From the NCBI GenBank assembly GCA_902799655.1, contig CADCBH010000014.1, positions 1 through 64,000 on the forward strand: a stretch of DNA of 64,000 nucleotides, written 5' to 3'. The DNA is from an uncultured Bacteroidales bacterium (GTDB taxonomy: Bacteria > Bacteroidota > Bacteroidia > Bacteroidales > Bacteroidaceae). Positions 18,175 to 25,779 of the stretch are shown here, piece by piece (the stretch's first letter is position 1; each line of letters opens with the position of its first letter). The translations under genes and the position numbers were made by a program. The notes beneath the pieces were generated by a model. That model was not told the origin of the DNA and ran no database searches. It was given only the letters and a program-made list of their open reading frames with translations.

Positions 18175-20502
18175 TTAGCGTCTCCATGGTGCAAGAACAG
18201 GATGGTTGTTGCTTGCTGGGGATGATGAGAAGTAAGGACGGCTTGGAGCTGGGTCGTTACCGGGATCGTTTCCAGGATCATTGCCGGGATTGTTATTATT
18301 GGCGGCAATGGGATCGCCATTAGCATCCCTTGGGCAACCCTCATAAGCAGCACCTGCTACCGTCTGGTTATGAGCCGTTACCTCGGCATCAGTAGGATTC
18401 AATTCGGTGTCAGCGGTCCACTCCTGCTGCTCAGGCAAAGCATTGTGCTCAGCAATTTCTGCATCGGTATAATGTGTTGCAGGCTTTATGGTGTTTGCAT
18501 CCCAAATATCAAGCGTTGCATTGTGGTCTGTAATTTCTTGCTCTGTATATTGTACCTGAGCAACATTCTTTACAGAGATACCTGTAGCAGCATATCCATC
18601 AACAGTGAGCAATTCAAATGTTGTTCCACCTGTCAAATCAAGGGCATGAACAGCATATTGTGTACCGACTAATGTAGGATCAGCTGGATTCTCTTCAACC
18701 TGTACAATCGTGTATTCACCATCTACATTGACAACACTTACTTGACCACTTCCATATTCATTAGTAGGATCACCGGTTGCATAAGAAGTAAATGAATACC
18801 AGCCAGTCTTATCCTTAGGAGCCGCCCAAATGTCCAGTTCAGCATTGTGCTCTTCAATTTCAGCAGCAGTATATGGCCTTGCATCCTCCTTAATGGTGTT
18901 TGCATCCCAAATATCTCTTGCAGCATTGTGTTCCGCAATTTGGTCGGCAGTATAATGACGTGCCTCGCCATACATCCATGCATCAGCAATATTATGCAGG
19001 GCGTTGTATTCGTTAGCCTCTTGCTTATTGAAAGTAGATGCTGTGTTATAGGGCAGGTCAACACCAGCACCATAGCCCTCTGCCCATTCGGTAACAGAAG
19101 CGTCGAACTTCACGCTGGTCAGACCCAAGTGCAGCTTAACGGTATATACCTTGCCTGCCTCCAGTTTGGTAACATTCTCTGTACCATTCTGGAAAACAAT
19201 CTCCTTCTCAATGGTGTTCTGCACACTACTACCACGTACGGCACCGTCAGACAGGAATGTAGCCAAACTGGGGTCGTAGGTCTCTACATCGTAAACGATG
19301 GTCACCTTTAGGTTTTCATCAGTAGGAATGACGTAGATAGGCATAATAAGTTTAGTAGCGGCATCAAAGTTCACATTGTCAGCAGCAAAGAGGTTGACAG
19401 CAGTCTTGGTAACACCAGGCACGGCATCACTGATAGTCAGCTTTCTGGCAGTCTCATCCTCAACCTTCAGAGCAGCCTGATCGTAAGGATCACTCTGGAT
19501 AATCTTGGCATTCAAAGATGCTTGAACCTCCTTCTTGGCAGTTGCATTCTCGCGACCTTCCTTACCATCGGTACGACCGTCGAATACAGTGACCACGCCA
19601 CTGGCAACAGGAGATTCATTCGTCAGGTCAAACCACTGTGGACCTTCGCCTGCCTTGGAATTCAGGTTCAGACGGCCCTTGTCGGTAAAGCCCTCGAAAG
19701 TCACTGAGCGTACCCAGATGCGAGTGTATCGGTCAACTTCAGCAGAACCATCGTTATGTCCCTCAGTATCGATGTCAGTATCAATCTGTACGTTCACAGC
19801 AGCCAGTGCATGCTTGAAGTCGAAATTAATCTTCGAGCCTGTTGTAGGCTTCACCACGTCGATAAAGGGTTCACCAGCCGAAATCTCATTGATGGCCTCT
19901 TCGTCAACCATAGCGTTGAAATCTTCCTTGGCGACACCCCAGCAGAGGTCAACACGCTTGTCGGGATCCATGTCAGCATAGTACTTGACATAAGGATCTC
20001 CAGAAGCGGTATTGCTGGTCAGAGCAACGATACCGTTGTCGCCATCACCATCGCGTTTGATGATACGACCTGTAGAAGGATTCACCTGCACATAAGGCGC
20101 ATAGGCAAAGAATGTCAGACGGTCCTGCCCCTCACTGGCTGCGGTCTTACCGAACTCATTAGGCCAGTACTTCAGAGGAGAATAGGTCCAGTTTGCACCA
20201 CTCACCTTCTGGTTGTACATAAAGTTAGGCTTAGAAGTCTCACTATACGACTCACTGTCGGAATAGTAAGCGAACACACCGAAGCCCACTTCCTGTAAAC
20301 TCACTGCAGGAGCATCACCATTAGTCGTCAGCGTACCAGCAGCACCGGCACGTGTCACACCTCGATTCACATAGGCGCTGAAGTTCACAGCCGAATCGTC
20401 CAGCTGCTGAGCGGGCGCCTTGCTCTCAGACAAATCATTGCTGGAACAGGCGGCAAACAAGGCTGCAGTAGCTGCAAGCATGAAATAGATTCTCTGTTTC
20501 AT
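18175..20502 (-). CDS. Fimbrillin-family lipoprotein with long repetitive C-terminal extension (operon A, first pilin)
   Basis: A 775-residue protein. The lipobox is FAAC; the V-T-R-A site lies near residue 53, and the pilin motifs NFMYNQKVSG, NWTYSPLKYWPNEFGKTA and LTFFAYAPYV follow. The pilin fold should end near residue 480 (EWAEGYGAGVDLPYN), matching the end of the shorter neighbour. Beyond that is an extra 290 residues with at least four copies of a unit like YTAAEIEEHNAELDIW-DANTIK, an intervening beta-rich segment, then an Asn/Pro/Gly stretch (NPGNDPGNDPGNDP) and a basic end. The extension resembles nothing I recognise. It might be a tip adhesin or a surface-exposed binding module. Confidence 0.85.
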   Translation of the reverse strand: MKQRIYFMLAATAALFAACSSNDLSESKAPAQQLDDSAVNFSAYVNRGVTRAGAAGTLTTNGDAPAVSLQEVGFGVFAYYSDSESYSETSKPNFMYNQKVSGANWTYSPLKYWPNEFGKTAASEGQDRLTFFAYAPYVQVNPSTGRIIKRDGDGDNGIVALTSNTASGDPYVKYYADMDPDKRVDLCWGVAKEDFNAMVDEEAINEISAGEPFIDVVKPTTGSKINFDFKHALAAVNVQIDTDIDTEGHNDGSAEVDRYTRIWVRSVTFEGFTDKGRLNLNSKAGEGPQWFDLTNESPVASGVVTVFDGRTDGKEGRENATAKKEVQASLNAKIIQSDPYDQAALKVEDETARKLTISDAVPGVTKTAVNLFAADNVNFDAATKLIMPIYVIPTDENLKVTIVYDVETYDPSLATFLSDGAVRGSSVQNTIEKEIVFQNGTENVTKLEAGKVYTVKLHLGLTSVKFDASVTEWAEGYGAGVDLPYNTASTFNKQEANEYNALHNIADAWMYGEARHYTADQIAEHNAARDIWDANTIKEDARPYTAAEIEEHNAELDIWAAPKDKTGWYSFTSYATGDPTNEYGSGQVSVVNVDGEYTIVQVEENPADPTLVGTQYAVHALDLTGGTTFELLTVDGYAATGISVKNVAQVQYTEQEITDHNATLDIWDANTIKPATHYTDAEIAEHNALPEQQEWTADTELNPTDAEVTAHNQTVAGAAYEGCPRDANGDPIAANNNNPGNDPGNDPGNDPAPSRPYFSSSPASNNHPVLAPWRR
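18400..19035 (-). repeat. Repeats encoding the EHNA-x-x-DIWDANTIK units of the extended fimbrillin
   Basis: On the plus strand ATGGTGTTTGCATCCCAAAT recurs at about 18488 and 18896, each within longer similar blocks about 408 bases apart that flank a non-repetitive segment. Weaker units (YTADQIAEHNA, YTDAEIAEHNA, PTDAEVTAHNQ) show that the family has diverged. Confidence 0.7.
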
Positions 20503-20559
20503 AGATTCATGTTTTAAATGTTAGTAATATATTCTTATCTCATTTATTCTTTTGAGTTA

Positions 20560-21720
20560 TCAGAACGTCGTATCAGAGCTGCCGCCTTCCTCCCAGTCGG
20601 AGACATCGGCGTCGAAACCGGCCTTGCTGTCACTATCAACCTCTGGCAGGTCAGGGAAGTTGGGATGGCTGCTGGAGATGCGCAACACGATGAGTCGCTG
20701 CTCTTCGTAAATCGTGATATCCTCCTCCGTGAAATCGTAGTGGTAGTCCACCACCGTCTTGTTGTCACGCAGCAGGAAACTGAGGTTCAGTCTCAGCAGG
20801 GTTTCGTACGACGACTCCCCACCTTCAGACTGTGGAGCGCCGCCACGTGCATAGATCGGTGATGCCGGCATCTCCCTGTCGGGCAAGCCAATGCAATACT
20901 GTTCACCGGTGATATAGCCGTCCACATCGGAAGCATTGATCTTCCAGTTATCCAGGATCTGCAGGCAACGGCTGGAGGTATGCCGCTTCGAAGCCATCCA
21001 GTAGCCATCAGCCAGACCTGCCACACTGCCTCGCACAGTATAAAGGCGGTCGATGTCCTTCACATGGACGATGGCACGTACCCTCCACATCTCTGGCGTC
21101 GGGTGGGCATAGATGGTCTGTACCTCTGCCTCGTCAGGCTGCTTGTCGCGGTCTTCATACGGGATATAGTCGTCTTCACTGCCCGACAGCACCTCGACAT
21201 TCTCCAACGTAGCGATATTGATATTCTCTGGATTGGCAGACACCAAGAACGACTCACCGTTGGCTGACATGAGTGGGATATCGGTCATACCTACTGGAAC
21301 GGCATCACGGCCTACGAGGGCCAGCTCCGTTCTGGGTTGGTCGGCAGCGGGATTCAGCAACATCAGTGCCGTCTCGGGAGTTGTCATGTCGATAAAGGCC
21401 ATGTGGCTATACTCTGCTGGCGAGTAGTCGAAGACGATGCCAGTATATTGACCACGGGCCACACCAATCCATGTATGTGTCACCGCTGCGGTGGTCTCAT
21501 GGCGGTTATAGCCGCTATGGTCATTGCGGATAAACCACCACGTCATACCGCCAGGTTTCTGCGTGGCTTTCGACCAGTCGGTAATCAGCTCTATCTGCTT
21601 CTGGTTCTCAGCGAGGACATACAGGTCACGACGGCATCCCGTCAGGAACACCTGTACCCATGCCGCAAGCATCACGATGCCAAGGGCTGTTATGCTGATA
21701 TGTCGCTGATTACTTCTCAT
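20560..21720 (-). CDS. DUF5119-like lipoprotein of fimbrial operon A
   Basis: The start at 21720 gives MRSNQRHISITALGIVMLAA and a lipobox LTGC followed by RRDLYVLAEN; it overlaps the DUF3575 stop by 11 bases. A start at 21756 would add 12 unlikely residues. The 386-residue product is beta-rich, with HTWIGVARGQYTGIVFDYSP and an acidic end (DADVSDWEEGGSSDTTF). DUF5119-type lipoproteins regularly stand between DUF3575 and fimbrillin genes and probably help anchor or assemble the pilus (Mfa2-like role). The domain call is by context and pattern. Confidence 0.7.
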   Translation of the reverse strand: MRSNQRHISITALGIVMLAAWVQVFLTGCRRDLYVLAENQKQIELITDWSKATQKPGGMTWWFIRNDHSGYNRHETTAAVTHTWIGVARGQYTGIVFDYSPAEYSHMAFIDMTTPETALMLLNPAADQPRTELALVGRDAVPVGMTDIPLMSANGESFLVSANPENINIATLENVEVLSGSEDDYIPYEDRDKQPDEAEVQTIYAHPTPEMWRVRAIVHVKDIDRLYTVRGSVAGLADGYWMASKRHTSSRCLQILDNWKINASDVDGYITGEQYCIGLPDREMPASPIYARGGAPQSEGGESSYETLLRLNLSFLLRDNKTVVDYHYDFTEEDITIYEEQRLIVLRISSSHPNFPDLPEVDSDSKAGFDADVSDWEEGGSSDTTF

Positions 21721-23101
21721 GCAGTTTCTGGGATTTAAAAGTGAATGGCCAAGCATTAAACATATAGGACAGTGTCACGCTGGCATGGCAGATGCCCGGC
21801 CACATGAATGTGCCGTTCTCTTTCCATACCAGGTGGTCGTCATGCTCCTCGAGGTGATTCTCGGGATAAATCGAGCTGCCATAATATTTGCGGTATTTAC
21901 TGGAGAGCAGACCCACGCCGATGCTGGCATCGAAGGCCCAGTGTTCATTCCAGCGATACTGATAGCCGATATTGAAATAGAAGTTCAGATACTCGCCCTG
22001 ATAGCCCTTGCTCGCCTCTGTCTCTAAGTCGTAATAGCCCAACGCCAGTGCGGCACCGATATGGAAGCCCTGCAGCATGGGCTGACGCTGTCTGTTGCCC
22101 AGCCAGTAGCGGATCTCGGCACCGATGTTCTGAATCTGCAGCGCACGGGTGTTGTTGCCCCAGACAAACCACGGGAATATCCACTCTGCCTCCAAGCTCC
22201 ACTGGTTGCCATGGAACAACGGCACCTCCACCTGTACGTTGGGAGCACCGAAGGCCCAGAACAACAGGTTGGTCTTGATGGCCCAGGCAGGATACTGCAC
22301 CTGTATGGCAGTGATGCTGTCGCGCACGCTCATCTTGGCCTTATGGCTATAGGGCTGCTTAGATATCGAATCAAGACCAGTGCTGCTGATAAGTGCTGTA
22401 GGCTGGTTGACAACCATCACCACAGTATCGCGCTGTACGATGGTATCTGTCCTACCCTCGTAGCTGAGCACGGCATTGGCACCGGTACGTAGCTGTGCCA
22501 GGTATGGCTCCATCTCTTTCCATACTCTGCCGTTCTGCAGTCTGCGCAGTTTGTTCTCGCGGGCATCGCGCTGGTTCTCATTAGTAGTGGCAGGCTCTTC
22601 GATGATGCGCAGCACGGCATCCTTCCAAGGCTCGTTGCTGGTCTGGATGAGGTCGTAGAGTCCGTCCCATCGTGCACCCTCATTGTGAATCACGATGTTA
22701 TGGATGCCCTGTCCCAGTCGCTGACGGATCAGGTGGCGCACTGCGCGTCCACGGTTTTCTGCCAACCACTTATTACGCGAAGGGATACCCTCTGGCGAAG
22801 CACCTGAATAGATGTCGAGGCGGAGATTAGGTATCACCCTATCACCGAAATTTGCACGGAAAGCCTGTTCAAATGAGTTCCATCGCTCCCTATTACCCAT
22901 ATAGTTCATGTCCACCGTCACGCTGCCTGCGGGGAACAGGATATTCAGCTCAGCAGACTTGGGCTCACTATTTTGGGCGGAAGCAGACAATGAGAAAAAG
23001 CACATCAAAAGAGCCAACATTGATACCACACTATTGTGGAACAATGTTGTATGAAGCGTTAAAATAACACTTTTATATCTTTTGGTCAGCAACACTTTCA
23101 A
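21710..23101 (-). CDS. DUF3575 protein with OmpA-like N-terminal domain, head of fimbrial operon A
   Basis: A 463-residue protein. The signal peptide ends SLSASAQ near residue 43; a start at Met28 (MLALLMCFF) is also possible. Residues about 50-130 form an OmpA-like fold (LNILFPAGSVTVDMNYMGNR ... LRLDIYSGASPEGIPSRNKW). The C-terminal half is a typical DUF3575 barrel: WAIKTNLLFWAFGAPNVQVE, WSLEAEWIFPWFVWGNNTRA, IRYWLGNRQ, FHIGAALALGYYDLE. It probably forms the outer-membrane base for the pilus lipoproteins. The promoter box is at 23130-23137. Confidence 0.83.
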   Translation of the reverse strand: MKVLLTKRYKSVILTLHTTLFHNSVVSMLALLMCFFSLSASAQNSEPKSAELNILFPAGSVTVDMNYMGNRERWNSFEQAFRANFGDRVIPNLRLDIYSGASPEGIPSRNKWLAENRGRAVRHLIRQRLGQGIHNIVIHNEGARWDGLYDLIQTSNEPWKDAVLRIIEEPATTNENQRDARENKLRRLQNGRVWKEMEPYLAQLRTGANAVLSYEGRTDTIVQRDTVVMVVNQPTALISSTGLDSISKQPYSHKAKMSVRDSITAIQVQYPAWAIKTNLLFWAFGAPNVQVEVPLFHGNQWSLEAEWIFPWFVWGNNTRALQIQNIGAEIRYWLGNRQRQPMLQGFHIGAALALGYYDLETEASKGYQGEYLNFYFNIGYQYRWNEHWAFDASIGVGLLSSKYRKYYGSSIYPENHLEEHDDHLVWKENGTFMWPGICHASVTLSYMFNAWPFTFKSQKLHEK

Positions 23102-23129
23102 ATTGTCAGCTTTAGGGTTTTATTTCTTG

Positions 23130-23137
23130 CAAATATA
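23130..23137 (-). promoter_or_regulatory. -7 element TATATTTG of fimbrial operon A
   Basis: TATATTTG on the minus strand, 29 bases before the ATG. The sequence around it, AAATGTCTATATTTGCA, is the same as at the promoter of the DUF3575 gene at 9330; no TTTG -33 box is visible here. Confidence 0.65.
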
Positions 23138-23240
23138 GACATTTCCATGTGTAAAAATATAAAATCGTCGAACAATTTAGTATTCTTTAACACTATTAAC
23201 CTCATTAGCCTATTATTTGCGGCTGTATAAGGGTATTAAA

Positions 23241-23291
23241 TCCTAGATTTATCGCTGACAAGTCCTAGATTTATCGCCGATAAATCCAGGA
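23241..23291. repeat. Direct and inverted 15-bp repeats TCCTAGATTTATCGC
   Basis: TCCTAGATTTATCGC occurs at 23241-23255 and 23263-23277, and a near-perfect inverted copy (CGATAAATCCAGGA) follows at 23278-23291. The second and third together form a hairpin. Confidence 0.75.
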
Positions 23292-23444
23292 TTTGCAAGC
23301 CCCTTGCCCTACTCTATTATTGAAAAAAACAGGAAAAATAGACATCTCTCATCTTGTAAGGACTGTAAGTCCGGCACAGACTGAGTGAGGTTTTTTATGG
23401 TTTTTGTAAAAATCTAAACACAAGTATTAAGCCTAAAAGCAACA

Positions 23445-23490
23445 TGAATTTAGCGTGAAAACGCCTTGAATTTAGCGTAAATCCAAGGCG
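23445..23490. repeat. Direct repeats TGAATTTAGCGT within a hairpin
   Basis: TGAATTTAGCGT at 23445-23456 and 23467-23478, 22 bases apart. CGCCTTG (23462-23468) pairs with CAAGGCG (23484-23490). Confidence 0.7.
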
Positions 23491-23572
23491 AATTTAATAT
23501 AAATAATCTTTGGTCGTCCTTTCAGTCCTCAAAATCTATAGAAAATCTAAAGAAATCGAATGATTTTGAAGA

Positions 23573-23607
23573 CGGAAAACGGCGCGCTCGAGGCGGAAGA
23601 AGCAAGC
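23573..23607. repeat. First copy of the GC-rich cassette repeat
   Basis: GGAAAACGGCGCGCTCGAGG and the following GCGGAAGAAGCAAGC match the outer part of the longer repeats at 24790-24850 and 25763-25821. This copy lacks the AT-rich promoter half. Confidence 0.75.
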
Positions 23608-23717
23608 GGAGCACGAGTACCATCAGTAACTCGTCGTTTCTCGATGAGAGAGAAGCCTTTTCTCTGATAGTAACTCTACTTCTCGCTCTGACTTATCCCT
23701 GATTTTTGTTGACTACG

Positions 23718-23966
23718 CGATTTTACCCTCACATCCTCACATAACCCCTCTCAAATGCCGATGTATAAAGGGCTGAGGGCACGTGAGGGAGAACGAAAGT
23801 CCCTAACGTATCCCTAACGTTTTTGCCCCTGTGCCCTCACGTCAATTCGAAATGCGACCCAGAACGTGAGGGAGACGTGAGGGAGAATCCATATCCCTCA
23901 CGTGGTTCAAACGCCCTGTACATAAGGGATTGAAGCCTGTCATGTTAGGATGTGAGGGTAAAATCG
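23718..23966. mobile_element. 249-bp MITE-like element with 20-bp perfect terminal inverted repeats
   Basis: CGATTTTACCCTCACATCCT (23718-23737) is matched exactly in reverse complement at 23947-23966. Inside, the nonamer CCCTCACGT or its complement ACGTGAGGG occurs five times (23781, 23834, 23864, 23875, 23895), so the whole unit can fold back on itself. There is no coding capacity. No clear target-site duplication is visible at the ends. Confidence 0.6.
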
Positions 23967-24003
23967 AAATTCGTCAAAAAAACGTTGCTTGAAGCAGACA
24001 AGG

Positions 24004-24060
24004 CGCTTGCTCGAAGCAAGCGATGCACGAGGAAGAAGCAAGCAAGGCACGAGGAAGAAG
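24004..24060. repeat. Hairpin and direct repeats of GCACGAGGAAGAAG
   Basis: CGCTTGCT (24004-24011), loop CGA, AGCAAGCG (24015-24022), then GCACGAGGAAGAAG twice. The AAGCAAGC word is shared with the cassette repeats nearby. Confidence 0.65.
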
Positions 24061-24106
24061 GAAAAATAGGGGTCTCTGATGTGAAGTTGAAGTGAACCTC
24101 CACTTT

Positions 24107-24610
24107 TTACTCTTCCGGTTTTCCAAAGTCTTTTATATGCCCTTCTGCTATCATCTCAGCATAATGTTGATGCTGCTTATGATATATCACATGGAAGAAG
24201 AATGGCTCAGCCACACCATCAATTTTAATCTCATCATCGCACACATCCATTTGTTTCTGCTGTGAAACATATCTTTTAAACATAGCAGAGAATATTCGAC
24301 TACGGTATTCCTGAACCGTCATATCTTTCTTACGGCTTGGTACAAGATGAATGAAATCGCAAAAGTAACTCAAAATCACATTGGGCATTCGTTGCATTAA
24401 GTCAGCTATACACTCTTCTATCTGTCGAAGTACCTTGTGACTTGTAATATTTTGTCCTTTTACACGAGCCAAACCAATCTCTACGACTTCGATGCCTTGC
24501 GCATTTATTTGGTCTAGCAAATCGTCAGAAATAATACCACTACGATCTGTTGTAAATTGTAGCTTATACTCATCACCACTCTCCGAGTATAGAGAATAAA
24601 CTTCTGTCAT
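24107..24610 (-). CDS. Small cytoplasmic protein of unknown function, second gene of a two-gene cassette
   Basis: The ATG at 24610 overlaps the stop of the upstream 47-codon gene as TGATG, so this start is preferred to 24652, which lies inside that gene in another frame. The 167-residue product begins MTEVYSLYSESGDEYKLQFT and contains NVILSYFCDFIHLVPSRKKD and IFSAMFKRYVSQQ. The order of an N-terminal beta part, a helix and a VILSYFCD-like strand followed by a basic F/R-rich helix recalls DUF6169-type proteins, but this is a weak match. Coupled small pairs like this are often toxin-antitoxin or defence cassettes; nothing in the sequence proves it. Confidence 0.65.
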   Translation of the reverse strand: MTEVYSLYSESGDEYKLQFTTDRSGIISDDLLDQINAQGIEVVEIGLARVKGQNITSHKVLRQIEECIADLMQRMPNVILSYFCDFIHLVPSRKKDMTVQEYRSRIFSAMFKRYVSQQKQMDVCDDEIKIDGVAEPFFFHVIYHKQHQHYAEMIAEGHIKDFGKPEE

Positions 24611-24753
24611 CAGACGTATATGGTTTTTGTAGGCTCGGTTTTGTCTGAGCACAGTTTTTCAATCCACAAATACTTCTGAACGCCTATTTTGCGGATATGT
24701 TCTTCCAGTTTCCTAGAAGGGTTCTTGATGGTAATCGTTCTTGAATTGCTCAT
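24610..24753 (-). CDS. 47-residue basic protein, first gene of a two-gene cassette
   Basis: The frame starts MSNSRTITIKNPSRKLEEHI and ends KTIYV, stopping in TGATG overlap with the next gene. It begins 22 bases after a consensus promoter box. Lys/Arg-rich N-terminal half with an amphipathic helix (RKLEEHIRKIG) would suit a DNA-binding or antitoxin-like small protein. It was found by reading the promoter downstream; too short for common gene finders. Confidence 0.65.
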   Translation of the reverse strand: MSNSRTITIKNPSRKLEEHIRKIGVQKYLWIEKLCSDKTEPTKTIYV

Positions 24754-24774
24754 ATTGAAAACGTTTTCTCGCTG

Positions 24775-24806
24775 CAAATATACGAACTATTTTCTAATCT
24801 TCCAAA
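24775..24806 (-). promoter_or_regulatory. Consensus promoter inside cassette repeat copy 2
   Basis: TTTG (24803-24806), 20 bases, TATATTTG (24775-24782) on the minus strand. The -33 half lies within the repeat shared with 25763-25821. Confidence 0.8.
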
Positions 24807-24850
24807 TTTTCTAACGGAAAACGGTGCGCTCGAGGCGGAAGAAGCAAGCA
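24790..24850. repeat. Cassette repeat, copy 2 (promoter-bearing)
   Basis: About 60 bp: an AT-rich half (CTAATCTTCCAAATTTTC) followed by the GC-rich half GGAAAACGGTGCGCTCGAGG and GAAGAAGCAAGC. It is about 85-90% identical by eye to 25763-25821. Confidence 0.8.
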
Positions 24851-24932
24851 AGGTCACTTTAGGGTCGTTCCTGACGTTCTTTCCACTCGTTCCGCAGTCA
24901 TCTACGGGTTGAAGATGCGATACTTTACCCCC

Positions 24933-25538
24933 CTAACCTCTCAATTTAAGTAAGTCGAAGTACATTAGACGGGTATCTAACTTGACAGGAATGTCTTTCT
25001 TTCCCATAGTATAAACAGATTCTTGCTCCTCAGTTGGGAAAAGAGGGCAAAAACCATTCTTCTCGTAGAATGATAGAACCTGCGGTTCATTGACCGCATC
25101 TACAATAACAAAGCGACAGCCCGTCTTATTACTACTAGAATAGAACCAACCCTTAATAAAATCAAGAGCCTCACTACCTATACCTTTTCCCGCAAACTCA
25201 CTACTAACACCAAGACGGCCAATCAATACTCCTGGATAACGTCTCAAAGGTTTCTCGTGATGAGTAAGACTTTTCATATAGTCACGACGACTACGAGGGA
25301 GGTCATAGATACGAATACTGTCATTAGAAACCGTCAAAGCACATACAATCTTCGATGGATCATTATTTAAACGAAAGCAGTATGTCTTTCCCATTAAATA
25401 GTAGGCATAACGACTTGCATCATTCTGAAAAAAATCATCAAGGTCAGCATTGCCACAAGAAAAAGGCTGACAGGTAGAAAGAATATCCTCTGTCAGCTCA
25501 TAGAATGTGCATTGCTCAATTAAGAAAGACATACACAA
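24933..25538 (-). CDS. GNAT-family acetyltransferase, probable TacT-like toxin
   Basis: A 201-residue protein. The N-terminal FSCGNADLDDFFQNDASRYA is the pattern seen in tRNA-acetylating GNAT toxins of the TacT/AtaT type. The acetyl-CoA motif follows as IGRLGVSSEFAGKGIGSEAL, then FVIVDAVNEPQVLSFYEKNG. It lies 11 bases after a 55-codon gene encoding a probable antitoxin. The start could be Met1 or Met3 (MSFLIEQ). Such toxins acetylate charged tRNA and stop translation; here this is inferred from family and arrangement. Confidence 0.82.
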   Translation of the reverse strand: MCMSFLIEQCTFYELTEDILSTCQPFSCGNADLDDFFQNDASRYAYYLMGKTYCFRLNNDPSKIVCALTVSNDSIRIYDLPRSRRDYMKSLTHHEKPLRRYPGVLIGRLGVSSEFAGKGIGSEALDFIKGWFYSSSNKTGCRFVIVDAVNEPQVLSFYEKNGFCPLFPTEEQESVYTMGKKDIPVKLDTRLMYFDLLKLRG

Positions 25539-25549
25539 ATCACTATTAA

Positions 25550-25717
25550 TTACAACATCCCAGCCTTGCTCAATATCTCATGAGCCATCAGACAGAAGGG
25601 ATGCTGATCCTTATTCTTATTTCCCTTAAACTCGCGCTCAGCTTCTTCTGCACGACGAAGAAAATCGCGTGCTTCTTTACCTTTCAGCGTTGGGATTGCT
25701 TTAATTGCTGTTGCCAT
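25550..25717 (-). CDS. 55-residue probable antitoxin to the GNAT toxin
   Basis: The frame reads MATAIKAIPTLKGKEARDFL then RRAEEAEREFKGNK and ends KAGML. It is highly charged and helical and sits directly before the GNAT gene under one promoter. Small proteins of this type commonly precede GNAT toxins in Bacteroidales genomes. It does not show a ribbon-helix-helix start, so its DNA binding is unclear. Confidence 0.72.
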   Translation of the reverse strand: MATAIKAIPTLKGKEARDFLRRAEEAEREFKGNKNKDQHPFCLMAHEILSKAGML

Positions 25718-25747
25718 TGTTGTATCTCCTCTTTACTTTTCTCGTTG

Positions 25748-25779
25748 CAAAGTTAAGCATTATTTCCTAATCTTCCAAA
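25748..25779 (-). promoter_or_regulatory. Consensus promoter inside cassette repeat copy 3
   Basis: TTTG (25776-25779), 20 bases, TAACTTTG (25748-25755) on the minus strand, 31 bases before the antitoxin ATG. Confidence 0.8.

Larger units (their letters stand above)
23138..24106. other. Repeat-rich non-coding kilobase between fimbrial operon A and the small-gene cassettes
   Basis: No credible gene is seen. It holds paired motifs at 23241-23291, hairpin repeats at 23445-23490, the first copy of the GGCGCGCTCGAGGCGGAAGA repeat (23573-23607), a 249-bp element with 20-bp inverted ends (23718-23966), and a hairpin with direct repeats at 24004-24060. It looks like an accumulation zone for small mobile or structural repeats. 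Confidence 0.7.

Noticed and set aside
23102-24106. A hidden gene or decayed transposase in the fimbrial gap
   Set aside because: No frame of useful length or recognisable motif in six frames; the region is explained by repeats.
24611-24652. Start of the 167-aa gene at 24652
   Set aside because: It lies inside the 47-codon gene in a different frame; the TGATG overlap at 24610 is the better start.
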